NCBI GenBank assembly: GCA_036388675.1 | Contig: DASVRI010000042.1 | Coordinates: 1 to 64,000 of the forward strand | From: DASVUS01 sp036388675 | GTDB taxonomy: Bacteria; Armatimonadota; Abditibacteriia; Abditibacteriales; Abditibacteriaceae | Direction: 5' to 3' | Length of the DNA stretch: 64,000 bases | In this document: one piece after another, positions 35,177 to 43,458 of the stretch | Layout: each line of letters opens with the position of its first letter | Numbering within the stretch: position 1 is the first letter of the stretch | Made by a program: the position numbers and the translations under genes | The notes under the pieces: model-generated | The model's input: the letters and a program-made list of their open reading frames with translations, nothing else | The model's database searches: none | What the model was told of the DNA's origin: nothing

Positions 35177-37339
35177 ATGCAGCAGGCGTCACCGCAACAG
35201 CGGGCACTCCAGGGCACAAATTGCGTGGCCATTGGGGTGTTGGCGCTCGTCGCGGTGTTGGTATTCTGGCCCTGGTTATTCACTGGACAGGCGTTGTACT
35301 GGGGCGACTTTGGCCTGTACTTCCGGCCCATGACGGAATTGCTGCGCGAGCAACTCACTCATGGGCGACTGCCGTTGTGGAACCCCTACCTCTTTTGCGG
35401 TGCGCCATATATCGGCAACCCGCAAACGTGGCCGCTTTATCCTGCCGGCGTGCTGTTCTGTTTTCTCTCCGCGCCCGTGTTTCTGATGGTGTCGCTGGTG
35501 CTGCACGTTCTGTTGGCCGGCAGTGGAATGTTTTTGTTGTTGTATCGTGGTCGCGCTCAACTGAATTTGTGGCCTGCTCTGCTGGGAGCCGTCACCTTTA
35601 TGCTGGGCGGTTTCCTGGTTTCCAAGGCGCAGTTTCCCAACATGCTCCAGGCACTGGCTTATGTGCCGCTTTTGCTGCTGTTCACCGAGCAACTGATAGA
35701 ACGTCCCAACGCGCGGCATGCGTTGAAATTGGGCATCGCTCTGGGCTTGCAGATTCTGGCCGCGCACGCGCAGATGACAGTTTTTTCCGTTTATCTAATG
35801 ATGCTGTTTGGCGTGTGGCGATTTCGAGTACTCGAAGATCGTTCGGTGCGTGCTCTGGCGCAGCGGTTCGGCTGGAGCCTGCTGGCCTTTGCGCTGGCAT
35901 TAGCTTTATCGGCTCCACAATGGCTGCCGGTTGTGGAGTTTACGCACATTGCGGGACGTGAACAGTTCTCGCTTGCCGAGGCGCATCGTTTCGTGTTGTG
36001 GCCGCAGCAATGGACGAACTTCTTTTTGCCGAACCGCTTCGGCCATCCGATCTCTGGAAACTACGCGGCGCCGGGCAACTACTGGGAAACGGCGTGTTAC
36101 GTCGGAATGGTACCGTTTGTGCTTGCGCTGTTTAGTGCCGCAGCAACACTCTCGCGGCACAGCACGTTGCGCCATGAGGCTCGCTTCTGGACATCGCTGG
36201 CGGTCGTCAGCGTTCTTCTGGCCATGGGGGCACGCGGCGGATTGTATCTTTTCGCGTTCTACTTTGTGCCCGGCGTCAAGGTGTTCCACGACCCGGCGCG
36301 GCTTCTGCTGGGTGCGGCGCTGGCGATTCCGGTTTTGTCCGCCATCGGGTTGCAACGAATACTCGAAACACGGTGGTTTATAAATGATGCACCCCGCCGG
36401 GCAACTTGCCTTGGAATTCTTGTGCTGCTTCTAAGTTGTCTCGACCTGGGATATTCTGATCGCACTATTTACCCGCTCAAGCCGGTGCGCGAAGTGGAAA
36501 ATGTATCGAGAGCGAGTACTCTGATTGGCACTCTGCGCGCCGATGCCGATATTGCCGATGGTGCAGCGCGCGTTTTGTTTCTCGACCCGCAACGGAATTT
36601 GAACGCTCTGCTTTCCTACCGCGATTACATGCAGCGCGACCCGCAGCAACGAGTTAAGTGGGCCGAAGCTTTTCCGCCCAACCTTCCAATGACATTCGGT
36701 TTTCTCCAGGCTGGCGGCTATGATCCGGTCAGGATGCGCAGCAGCAAGGAGATCGTGCGCGCGGCTTCGCAACAACTGCTCCTTCAAGGCGATACGAATC
36801 AGAAGCGTGCTTCATCCGAGTACTCAGGCGTGCTGGCGCGCATGAGCGTGAAATATCTGGTGACGCTCTCGGTGCAACCACTGCGTCGCACGCCCGGTTT
36901 ATCACTATTCTGGACGAGCGAATGGCAACAGAACGGTCTGCGCGCGTATGTTTACCGTAATAATGCTTTTGTGGCGCGTCTGCAATCTGATGCGGCGGGT
37001 GCCGTTGTGTGGCGGGAACTATCACCGAACCAAGTCCTAGTCGATCTTGCACCAGCACCGAGCGAAAGAGCATTGATGTTGCGCGACACGGCTTATCCCG
37101 CCTGGCACGCCTACTGGGATGGGCAACGTGTTCTCATAGAGCGCACTGCCGAAGGCTATCGCAGTGTCAGGGTGGCACCGCGCACCGAAGTTCAAAACCT
37201 TGCGGCTACTCGTAAACTCGCGCTGGTGTATGACTTGAATTCGTTTCGCGTCGGGCTATTTTGTGCGCTACTGGCATTGTCGGCGTTGGCATTTTTTCGA
37301 TGCGCCGCGACGACCAAGTTCGCTTCCGAGTACTCGTAG
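35177..37339 (+). CDS. YfhO-like polytopic membrane protein
   Basis: The protein has about 720 residues and around twelve membrane segments, then a soluble C-terminal domain from about 480. The first external loop (YWGDFGLYFRPMTELLREQL, GRLPLWNPYLFCGAPYIGNPQ, split here) is typical of the YfhO family of glycosyltransferase-C-type proteins. In Firmicutes these modify lipoteichoic acid. Here a surface-glycan role is inferred only. ATG 35177 was taken; the frame is open further upstream inside cpaE and lacks a ribosome site. The gene ends in an octamer (GAG TAC TCG TAG). Confidence 0.8.
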   Translation: MQQASPQQRALQGTNCVAIGVLALVAVLVFWPWLFTGQALYWGDFGLYFRPMTELLREQLTHGRLPLWNPYLFCGAPYIGNPQTWPLYPAGVLFCFLSAPVFLMVSLVLHVLLAGSGMFLLLYRGRAQLNLWPALLGAVTFMLGGFLVSKAQFPNMLQALAYVPLLLLFTEQLIERPNARHALKLGIALGLQILAAHAQMTVFSVYLMMLFGVWRFRVLEDRSVRALAQRFGWSLLAFALALALSAPQWLPVVEFTHIAGREQFSLAEAHRFVLWPQQWTNFFLPNRFGHPISGNYAAPGNYWETACYVGMVPFVLALFSAAATLSRHSTLRHEARFWTSLAVVSVLLAMGARGGLYLFAFYFVPGVKVFHDPARLLLGAALAIPVLSAIGLQRILETRWFINDAPRRATCLGILVLLLSCLDLGYSDRTIYPLKPVREVENVSRASTLIGTLRADADIADGAARVLFLDPQRNLNALLSYRDYMQRDPQQRVKWAEAFPPNLPMTFGFLQAGGYDPVRMRSSKEIVRAASQQLLLQGDTNQKRASSEYSGVLARMSVKYLVTLSVQPLRRTPGLSLFWTSEWQQNGLRAYVYRNNAFVARLQSDAAGAVVWRELSPNQVLVDLAPAPSERALMLRDTAYPAWHAYWDGQRVLIERTAEGYRSVRVAPRTEVQNLAATRKLALVYDLNSFRVGLFCALLALSALAFFRCAATTKFASEYS

Positions 37340-37682
37340 AAACGACAGGCAGTCTCATAAATCAGGATTTACGCATCACGCTCAGGGTTCTGGGGCGTCG
37401 TTGTCTGCTTCCCGGGCAACCCACACTCCGGGTTCGTTCCGATGGTTGGGAGATGGCTTCTAAAATACTCCACAAATCTTGTCTTGTTGCAAACTAATTT
37501 AATTGCATTTAGCGCGCCTTGCGCCGTTTTTGCGAAACACCCTTTCGCGTTCGATTGAGGTGGGCTTGTCGCGGCGGCGCGAAACAGGTGAAATAAAAAC
37601 GCTGTCGGTTCGCTTTGGCAATGGCGTATAATCGACTCATGCCCTCGACAGCACGAAGTCGAAAAGCAAAGGACATTTCACC
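37340..37682. other. Intergenic region before zwf
   Basis: No gene is seen. A TATAAT at 37627-37632 is the probable -10 box for zwf, 51 nt before its ATG; the -35 match is weak. The remainder shows nothing recognisable. Confidence 0.5.
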
Positions 37683-39263
37683 ATGAGTCTTCCCGCAACG
37701 TATGCGGTTCACTGCGACGAAGAAGGATGCCGCATCATCAGCATTGGTTCGGGCCCGGTTTCGCGCACAGTGCAGCCCTGCATCCTGACCATCTTTGGCG
37801 CGACCGGCGACCTGGCGCGTCGCAAATTGCTGCCGGCGATTTACGACATGGCCGCGCAAAAGCTACTGCCCGACGAATTCATTATCGTCGGTTATGGTCG
37901 CCGTGAAAAACCGGAGCAGGAACTGCGCGACGAACTCTGTGAAGGCATCCGCGAGTTCGCCCGTTTGCCGTTTGCCGATGAAACGTGGAAGTGGCTCGAA
38001 CAGCGCATCTTCTATCAGCAAGGCGCCTACGACAAAGCCGAAAGCTTCACGGCTTTGGAACAGCGCCTTGGTGAATTTGATAAGTCGCATGGCACGCTGG
38101 GCAATCGCATGTATTATCTGGCGACGCCGCCGGATGAGTTCGCGCCCATCATCCAGAACCTGGGCACCAAGAAAAACGAAGCCTGGCGACGCATCATCAT
38201 CGAAAAGCCGTTTGGCCGCGACCTGGGTACGGCCCATCAGTTGAATGAATTGCTGGGCCAGTATTTCGATGAAATCGACGTGTTTCGCATCGACCACTAT
38301 CTGGGCAAGGAAACGGTGCAGAACATCCTGGCGCTGCGCTTTGCCAACACCATCTGGGAAGCGCTGTGGAACAACCGTCACATTGACCACGTGCAAATTG
38401 TGGTGGCCGAGAAAGTCGGCGTGGGGCGTCGCGGCGGCTACTACGAAACCAGCGGTGCCCTGCGCGACATGGTGGCCAACCACATGCTGCAACTGCTGAC
38501 ACTTGTCGCGATGGAAGCGCCTGTTGCCCTCGATGCCACCGCCATCCGGGACGAGAAGGTGAAAGCCCTGCGTGCCGTGCGTCACATGAACGAAGAAGAA
38601 GTGCGCCAGAACACGCTGCGTGGCCAGTATGAAGGCTACCGCCAGGAGCAGGGCGTCGATCCGCAGTCGCAAACCGAAACCTATGTCGCGATGAAGTTGT
38701 TTGTCGATAACTGGCGCTGGGCCGGTGTGCCGTTTTATCTGCGCCACGGCAAGAACTTGTCGCAGCGCACCACCCAAATCGTGATTCGCTGGAAAGATAC
38801 GCCCAGCGTCTTGTTCAACGATGACGGCAAGCAACTCAAGAGCAACGAGCTCGTGTTGCGCATTCAGCCCAACGAAGGTTTCGATTTGCGCACCAATGCC
38901 AAGGTGCCCGGCTCCGGCATGGAAATTCGCGACGTGCACATGGAGTTCGATTATCACGAAACGTTCGGTGGCGAGCCACCCGAAGCTTATGAACGCCTGC
39001 TGCACGACGCTCTTCTCGGCGATAGCACGCTCTTCACGCGCCGCGACGAAACCGAGGTCTCGTGGAGCATTTCAGAATCGGTCTTGCGCGCCTGGAAAAA
39101 ACCCGTGCAGGACACCGAAAACGCTCCGTTTACCTATGAGCCGGGCAGTTGGGGGCCCAAAGAAGCCGACGAATTTATGACGCGCGACGGTCGTCACTGG
39201 CACGTGCCGCGCCTGCCAACGACCAAGCAGGACACGGCGCGCAAAGATGCAAAAGGCGAGTAA
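37683..39263 (+). CDS. zwf: Glucose-6-phosphate 1-dehydrogenase
   Basis: This is the first oxidative pentose-phosphate step, giving NADPH. The 526-residue product has an N-terminal extension of about 35 residues before the Rossmann motif IFGATGDLARRKLLPAIY. The catalytic site FRIDHYLGKETVQNIL (His acts as base) is near residue 205, and the C-terminal domain shows RHGKNLSQRTTQIVI and MEFDYHETFG. AAAGGA precedes the ATG by about 9 nt. pgl follows after 3 nt, forming a two-step oxidative operon. The gene holds no octamer over 1.6 kb. Confidence 0.97.
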   Translation: MSLPATYAVHCDEEGCRIISIGSGPVSRTVQPCILTIFGATGDLARRKLLPAIYDMAAQKLLPDEFIIVGYGRREKPEQELRDELCEGIREFARLPFADETWKWLEQRIFYQQGAYDKAESFTALEQRLGEFDKSHGTLGNRMYYLATPPDEFAPIIQNLGTKKNEAWRRIIIEKPFGRDLGTAHQLNELLGQYFDEIDVFRIDHYLGKETVQNILALRFANTIWEALWNNRHIDHVQIVVAEKVGVGRRGGYYETSGALRDMVANHMLQLLTLVAMEAPVALDATAIRDEKVKALRAVRHMNEEEVRQNTLRGQYEGYRQEQGVDPQSQTETYVAMKLFVDNWRWAGVPFYLRHGKNLSQRTTQIVIRWKDTPSVLFNDDGKQLKSNELVLRIQPNEGFDLRTNAKVPGSGMEIRDVHMEFDYHETFGGEPPEAYERLLHDALLGDSTLFTRRDETEVSWSISESVLRAWKKPVQDTENAPFTYEPGSWGPKEADEFMTRDGRHWHVPRLPTTKQDTARKDAKGE

Positions 39264-39266
39264 CTC

Positions 39267-40019
39267 TTGACACCAACTCTTGTTGTTTCTCCAAGCGTGG
39301 CCCAGGCCGTGCGCGACTCTGCCGAGCATGTGGTGACAATTGCGCAGAAATCAATTGCCGCGCGCGGCAAGTTTTCGCTCGCTCTGGCTGGCGGCTCGAC
39401 GCCCAAAGCGTTGTATCAACTGCTTGCCGGCGACGAATTTTGCTCGCAGATCGACTGGAGCAAGGCGCACATTTTCTTTGGCGATGAGCGTGCTGTTCCG
39501 ACGCATCACGAGTACTCGAATGCGCGCATGGCGCGCGAAGCGCTACTCGATCATGTGCCGGTGCCGCGCGACAACATCGAATACATGGTGTCCGATGTGC
39601 CCGACCTGGATGCCTCGGCGCGCGCCTACGAAATGCAGTTGCGTGGCGTAGCGGGACGGCTTGATCTGGTGTTGCTGGGCATGGGCGATGACGGCCACAC
39701 CGCCTCGCTCTTTCCCGGCTACGATGCACTCACGGAAAACGCGCGCTGGTGTGTCGCAACCGATGTTTCACCGACTGAGCCACGCCTGCCGCGCCTGACA
39801 TTGACTTTGCCGTGCATCAATGCGGCGCGCAGCGTTTTGGTGCTGGTCACGGGGCAAAGCAAAGCGCTGCGCGTGGCGCAGGCGATGCAACAACTACAAG
39901 CGAGTACTCGCAGCGACGAAACATTGCCCATTGCGCGCGTGCAGCCCGGCGACGGTGAACTCGTGTGGGTATTGGATGAAGCGGCAGGAAGGTTACTGGG
40001 CGATGGCAAAGAAGCTTGA
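39267..40019 (+). CDS. pgl: 6-phosphogluconolactonase
   Basis: The 250-residue enzyme hydrolyses 6-phosphogluconolactone, the product of Zwf. Motifs are LALAGGSTPKALYQLL, DWSKAHIFFGDERAVP, NARMAREALLDHVP, LGMGDDGHTASLFPG and VTGQSKA. The start is TTG at 39267, three bases after the zwf stop; no ATG is available that keeps the N-terminal strand. One octamer gives EYS at the variable residues just before NARMA, the other gives STR in a surface loop. Confidence 0.96.
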   Translation: MTPTLVVSPSVAQAVRDSAEHVVTIAQKSIAARGKFSLALAGGSTPKALYQLLAGDEFCSQIDWSKAHIFFGDERAVPTHHEYSNARMAREALLDHVPVPRDNIEYMVSDVPDLDASARAYEMQLRGVAGRLDLVLLGMGDDGHTASLFPGYDALTENARWCVATDVSPTEPRLPRLTLTLPCINAARSVLVLVTGQSKALRVAQAMQQLQASTRSDETLPIARVQPGDGELVWVLDEAAGRLLGDGKEA

Positions 40020-40350
40020 GTTGAATGAGCAAAGCGCAGCGGTGCTGTCTTTAGCGGGCACCGGCATCGCGGTTGGCCTGGCGATGCTGGCACTGCGCAC
40101 CATACGATACGAATTGCACGAGGATGCGCTGTGTGTCGTCATCGGCGGCCAGTGCGTGCGGCGCATTTTGTATTCCGACATCGAGAGTGTTGAACGTAGT
40201 TCTCCCCTGTGGAACGAGCACTGGAACCGTCTGGCACTCGACCCCAACATCACCATCCGGCGGCGCAGCGGCCTCATCAAGAACTTCGTCATCAACCCAC
40301 CAAATACCGATGAGTTTATTACGCAGTTGCGCGAACGCATCGGTAAATAG
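40003..40350 (+). CDS. Small membrane protein with PH-like domain
   Basis: The 115-residue product has a membrane segment near 12-30 (AVLSLAGTGIAVGLAMLALR). A compact beta-domain follows (YELHEDALCVVIGGQCVRRILYSDIESVER, FVINPPNTDEFITQL) that resembles bacterial PH (bPH2) domains. It overlaps the end of pgl by 17 nt, so it is probably co-transcribed with zwf-pgl, but its role in that operon is unknown. A strong bidirectional terminator follows. Confidence 0.75.
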   Translation: MAKKLELNEQSAAVLSLAGTGIAVGLAMLALRTIRYELHEDALCVVIGGQCVRRILYSDIESVERSSPLWNEHWNRLALDPNITIRRRSGLIKNFVINPPNTDEFITQLRERIGK

Positions 40351-40385
40351 CAAAGGGCCGCGACTTCTTCAGTCGCGGCCCTTTG
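40351..40385. terminator. Bidirectional hairpin between the pgl operon and gap
   Basis: Arms of 15 bp pair perfectly (40351-40365 and 40371-40385) around TCTTC. They are GC-rich with flanking A and T runs on both sides, so the hairpin can end both convergent transcripts. An octamer lies 9 nt away. Confidence 0.95.
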
Positions 40386-40403
40386 CATTCTCTGAGTACT
40401 CGG

Positions 40404-41420
40404 TTACAGACCCTTGCTCACCATGTAGTTGATGAGGTCGGCGACGCGGCAGGAGTAGCCCCACTCGTTGTCATACCAGCTCATGACTTTGAGCATCTTG
40501 TCGCCCATGACCATGGTCGAAGGCGAATCAACAATCGACGAGTGCGGGTTGCCCTTGTAGTCGACGCTGACCAACTCTTCATCTTCCACGGCGAGAATGC
40601 CCTTCATGCGACCGGCAGCGGCTTCGCGGAACGCGCTGTTGGCGGCTTCGGCGGTGACGCTCTTTCCGGTGTTGACAACCAGATCGACAATCGAAACTGT
40701 CGGTGTCGGGACGCGCATCGCGATGCCGTGCATCTTGCCTTTCAATTCGGGAATGACAAGCGAAATCGCTTTGGCGGCGCCGGTGCTGGACGGAATGATG
40801 CTCTGTGCGGCACCACGCGCGCGGCGCAGATCTTCGTGTACCTGGTCGGCGATTTTCTGGTCGTTGGTGTAGGAGTGAACCGTCGTCATGAAGGCGCTTT
40901 CGATGCCGAAGGTATCGAGGATGACTTTGGAAATCGGCGCCAGACAGTTTGTGGTGCAGCTCGCGTTGGAGAGCACGTTGTGCTTGCCTGGGTCATACAG
41001 CTCATCGTTGACGCCGAGGGCAATGGTGATGTCTTCGTTCTTGGCCGGCGCGGAAATGATGACTTTTTTGGCGCCGCCGCTATCGATGTGGGCGCGCGCT
41101 TTGGTGGCGTCGGTGAAGAAACCCGTCGATTCCACTACGATGTCGGCACCGACATCGCCCCAGCGCAGGTTAGCCGGGTCGCGCTCTTTGAATACTTTGA
41201 CGGCTTCGCCGTTCACGATGAAACCGTCTTCGCTCACTTCGACCGTGCCGGGGAAGTGGCCGTAGTTCGAGTCGTGCTTCAGCAGGTGCGCGTTGGTCTT
41301 GGGGTCTGACAGATCGTTGATGGCGACAACGTCGATGGAATCGCCGTACTTTTCGGTGATGGCGCGGAAAGTGATGCGCCCGATGCGTCCGAAACCGTTA
41401 ATTCCGACTTTGACTGGCAT
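40404..41420 (-). CDS. gap: Glyceraldehyde-3-phosphate dehydrogenase, type I
   Basis: The 338-residue glycolytic enzyme has an N-terminal Rossmann motif VGINGFGRIGRITFRA, the catalytic Cys in NASCTTNCLAPI (about residue 153), His in TTVHSYTNDQK (about 180) and YDNEWGYSCRVADL near the C-terminus. The NAD-binding residue region AINDLSD follows the usual NAD form. AGGAG precedes the ATG. It converges on the zwf-pgl group, so hexose-phosphate oxidation and glycolysis genes share a terminator. No octamer lies in the gene. Confidence 0.98.
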   Translation of the reverse strand: MPVKVGINGFGRIGRITFRAITEKYGDSIDVVAINDLSDPKTNAHLLKHDSNYGHFPGTVEVSEDGFIVNGEAVKVFKERDPANLRWGDVGADIVVESTGFFTDATKARAHIDSGGAKKVIISAPAKNEDITIALGVNDELYDPGKHNVLSNASCTTNCLAPISKVILDTFGIESAFMTTVHSYTNDQKIADQVHEDLRRARGAAQSIIPSSTGAAKAISLVIPELKGKMHGIAMRVPTPTVSIVDLVVNTGKSVTAEAANSAFREAAAGRMKGILAVEDEELVSVDYKGNPHSSIVDSPSTMVMGDKMLKVMSWYDNEWGYSCRVADLINYMVSKGL

Positions 41421-41956
41421 GAGTGAAACTCCTGTCTATAGTTATCGCGGCGTAGTATAGCAAAGTGGCGCGGCAGAGCATCCTCTAAATGGCCGAGTCA
41501 TCGGAGCAGTCGCATGAAGAGTACCCGTTGTTCCTTACCTACAGATGTTCTCATGCGATTACACCGGGTGGAGTGGTGGACTAATATTAGAGTCCTAACC
41601 GTATAGTAGTTATAGAGTTTGATCAATCTTAGTTCAAACGAACCCGAAGCGTGAGGGAGGGACTAAGCATTGCCCGTCGTTCGCGCTCGGGGTTCGTTAT
41701 CCATTCATATTTACTACCCGGTTAGAGCACTAGTTGGGCCTGCTCCGCCGCACCCCGGTTGCGCATTGCAGTCATTGCCATTAAGCTTTTGCGCAAGCGA
41801 GTACTCGCAAGGGTGTAAACTCATTCCCCCCGCGCCCATAAGCCGGGCGCGTAGCTTGCATTGCTTGTAAATTGCAACCGGCGAGCAGGATGCACGTCCG
41901 ACGCGGTTATGCGATTGCTTTGGTGACGAGTGTTAACGTTTCACAAGGGAGACACC
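41421..41956. other. Long intergenic region with repeat copy 2
   Basis: It lies between divergent genes. Besides the 55-bp repeat (41597-41651) and one octamer (41799-41806) there is a possible gap -10 box (TATACT on the minus strand, 41454-41459). A 66-codon plus-strand frame at 41670 has no coding character. Nothing else is recognised. Confidence 0.5.
41597..41651. repeat. 55-bp intergenic repeat, copy 2
   Basis: It pairs with 18364-18418; five of 55 positions differ, four of them transitions within otherwise fixed blocks. This copy is about 300 nt upstream of a plus-strand gene and about 180 nt upstream of gap on the other strand. Confidence 0.85.
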
Positions 41957-42712
41957 ATGGGTTTCTTAGATAAATTGTTGGGACGTGAAGAACCACCACA
42001 ACCCGGCGCAGGTCGGCAGCAGGACGGCACACAATCACACCGTACTCAGCCGCTTGGCGCATCAACGTGGAGCCAGACATCGGGACAGACACCACACCAG
42101 CCCTCGGACGAACAGGCGCTGGCGCGCTATCGCTATATGCTGCAAACCGCACCGCCGGAGGCGCTGGAGCAGGCGCACGAAGAAGCATTTGCCCAGTTGA
42201 CACCCGAACAGCGGCGCATGGCTTTGGAGCAACTGGCACAGGCCACGCCCGCGAACGAACGCGCTTCCTTGTCCGATGACCCACGCAGCCTGGCTCGCGC
42301 CGCAACACGCGCCGAGATGCGCCAGCCCGGAACGATGGAGCGCACATTCGGCGGCGGCAGCATGGCTGGAGGCATGGCCGGCGGCATGGGCATGGGAATA
42401 GGCGGACTGATGGCCGGCGGTATTCTCACCAGCATCGCCGGAGGTTTTATTGGCTCGGCGATTGCACACTCCTTTTTCAGTAATCCTGCTGTCGCGCAGG
42501 ATTACTCGCAAAGTGAAGCCGCTCAGGAAACCGGTGATACCGCTGTAGCCGACGAATCTCTGGCCGGAAACGTTGATGCCGATGGCAACGCCGACCCATA
42601 TGGCGATCCCGGTGATGCGGTTGATCCTTATGGCGACCCCGGTGCCGCTGATAGCGATTTCGGAGGCGATGCGGGCGGCGACTTTGGTGGAGATTTCGGC
42701 GGTGATTTCTAA
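41957..42712 (+). CDS. Hypothetical glycine-zipper protein with acidic repeat tail
   Basis: The 251-residue product is not recognised. It begins MGFLDKLLGR, an amphipathic start often seen in small stress-linked proteins. A Gln/Pro-rich linker and a helical stretch follow (YRYMLQTAPPEALEQAHEEAF, LTPEQRRMALEQL). A glycine zipper comes next (GGGSMAGGMAGGMGMGIGG plus ILTSIAGGFIGSAIAHSFF) that could insert in a membrane. The acidic tail has repeats of DPYGDPG and GDFGG. AAGGGAG precedes the ATG. A terminator follows, so it is probably transcribed alone. Confidence 0.75.
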   Translation: MGFLDKLLGREEPPQPGAGRQQDGTQSHRTQPLGASTWSQTSGQTPHQPSDEQALARYRYMLQTAPPEALEQAHEEAFAQLTPEQRRMALEQLAQATPANERASLSDDPRSLARAATRAEMRQPGTMERTFGGGSMAGGMAGGMGMGIGGLMAGGILTSIAGGFIGSAIAHSFFSNPAVAQDYSQSEAAQETGDTAVADESLAGNVDADGNADPYGDPGDAVDPYGDPGAADSDFGGDAGGDFGGDFGGDF

Positions 42713-42744
42713 GCTCGCTCGGACCTTTTCGTAGCCTGAAATGA

Positions 42745-42777
42745 AAAGTCACTGTTCCAATTGAGGACAGTGACTTT
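42745..42777 (+). terminator. Hairpin terminator
   Basis: 11-bp arms (42745-42755 and 42767-42777) surround an 11-nt loop, 32 nt past the preceding stop. The right arm ends in TTT. Confidence 0.8.
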
Positions 42778-42973
42778 GCGCTTTTATCCCGTTTTCAAGC
42801 AAGAATATCTTTGCTGCAAAAAGCTTATTATTCGGCATCGTACGTCCTGTGAAGTTATTCGCTGACCTGTTAGTGAAATTACCCAATTTGCTCGATTACG
42901 GCGAGGTAAGTAGAAAATCTCTCTTATTCTTTTTGAAAGACTGGTGAAGGACTGGTGAAGGAGACGTTTGATT

Positions 42974-43399
42974 ATGGTGGCAAAACAAATCACGCCTGTT
43001 GAGGCGTTAAAAGACGTGGCTTCTCGTGTGCGCCAGACGGTGCAGTGGCAGTTGAATGAAAGGCAGGAACTAGCGGCACTCACGGAAAAACAAAGAGACG
43101 AAATCCGCGATGTCGAATCTCTTGTATCGAGCGAACTGATGTCCAGTTGGACACAGCATCAAAAGAAAAGTCCTGCCGGTAATGGGGAGAACCTGTATTT
43201 CTCCATGTCGCCGGTGGTGCATAAATTAGTGTTGGTGGGCCACGCCGTCAGTCCACATGCGGACAACTATTACCTGCGCGTGATACAACGACTTGGTGAA
43301 GAGACCGATCTCGTGGTGTTGATGCAGTCGAAGATCGCCCAGCGCCTGTTCGATACCTTGGCTGAGCGAGCCAAACTTGAAGGGACTTCAATCACCTGA
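42974..43399 (+). CDS. Hypothetical small soluble protein
   Basis: The 141-residue product is not recognised. A coiled-coil-like N-terminal half (QLNERQELAALTEKQRDEIRDVESLV) is followed by a more globular part (MSPVVHKLVLVGHAVSPHADNYYLRVIQRLG, split). There is no signal or membrane segment. GAAGGAG lies 10 nt before ATG 42974; a TTG at 42968 is the alternative. It converges with yvcK across a perfect hairpin. Confidence 0.7.
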   Translation: MVAKQITPVEALKDVASRVRQTVQWQLNERQELAALTEKQRDEIRDVESLVSSELMSSWTQHQKKSPAGNGENLYFSMSPVVHKLVLVGHAVSPHADNYYLRVIQRLGEETDLVVLMQSKIAQRLFDTLAERAKLEGTSIT

Positions 43400-43409
43400 A
43401 GCAACCTTG

Positions 43410-43458
43410 CGCATTGTCGCCAAGAATCTGGCAGCCGCTAAATCTTGGCGACAATGCG
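43410..43458. terminator. 16-bp-arm hairpin overlapping the end of yvcK
   Basis: Arms at 43410-43425 and 43443-43458 pair perfectly. The right arm is the last codons of yvcK, and its stop codon lies in the 17-nt loop. It probably ends transcription from both sides. There is no long U-tract. Confidence 0.75.

Noticed and set aside
41670..41870. 66-codon frame upstream of the glycine-zipper gene
   Set aside because: The composition does not look like a protein and no ribosome site precedes it.
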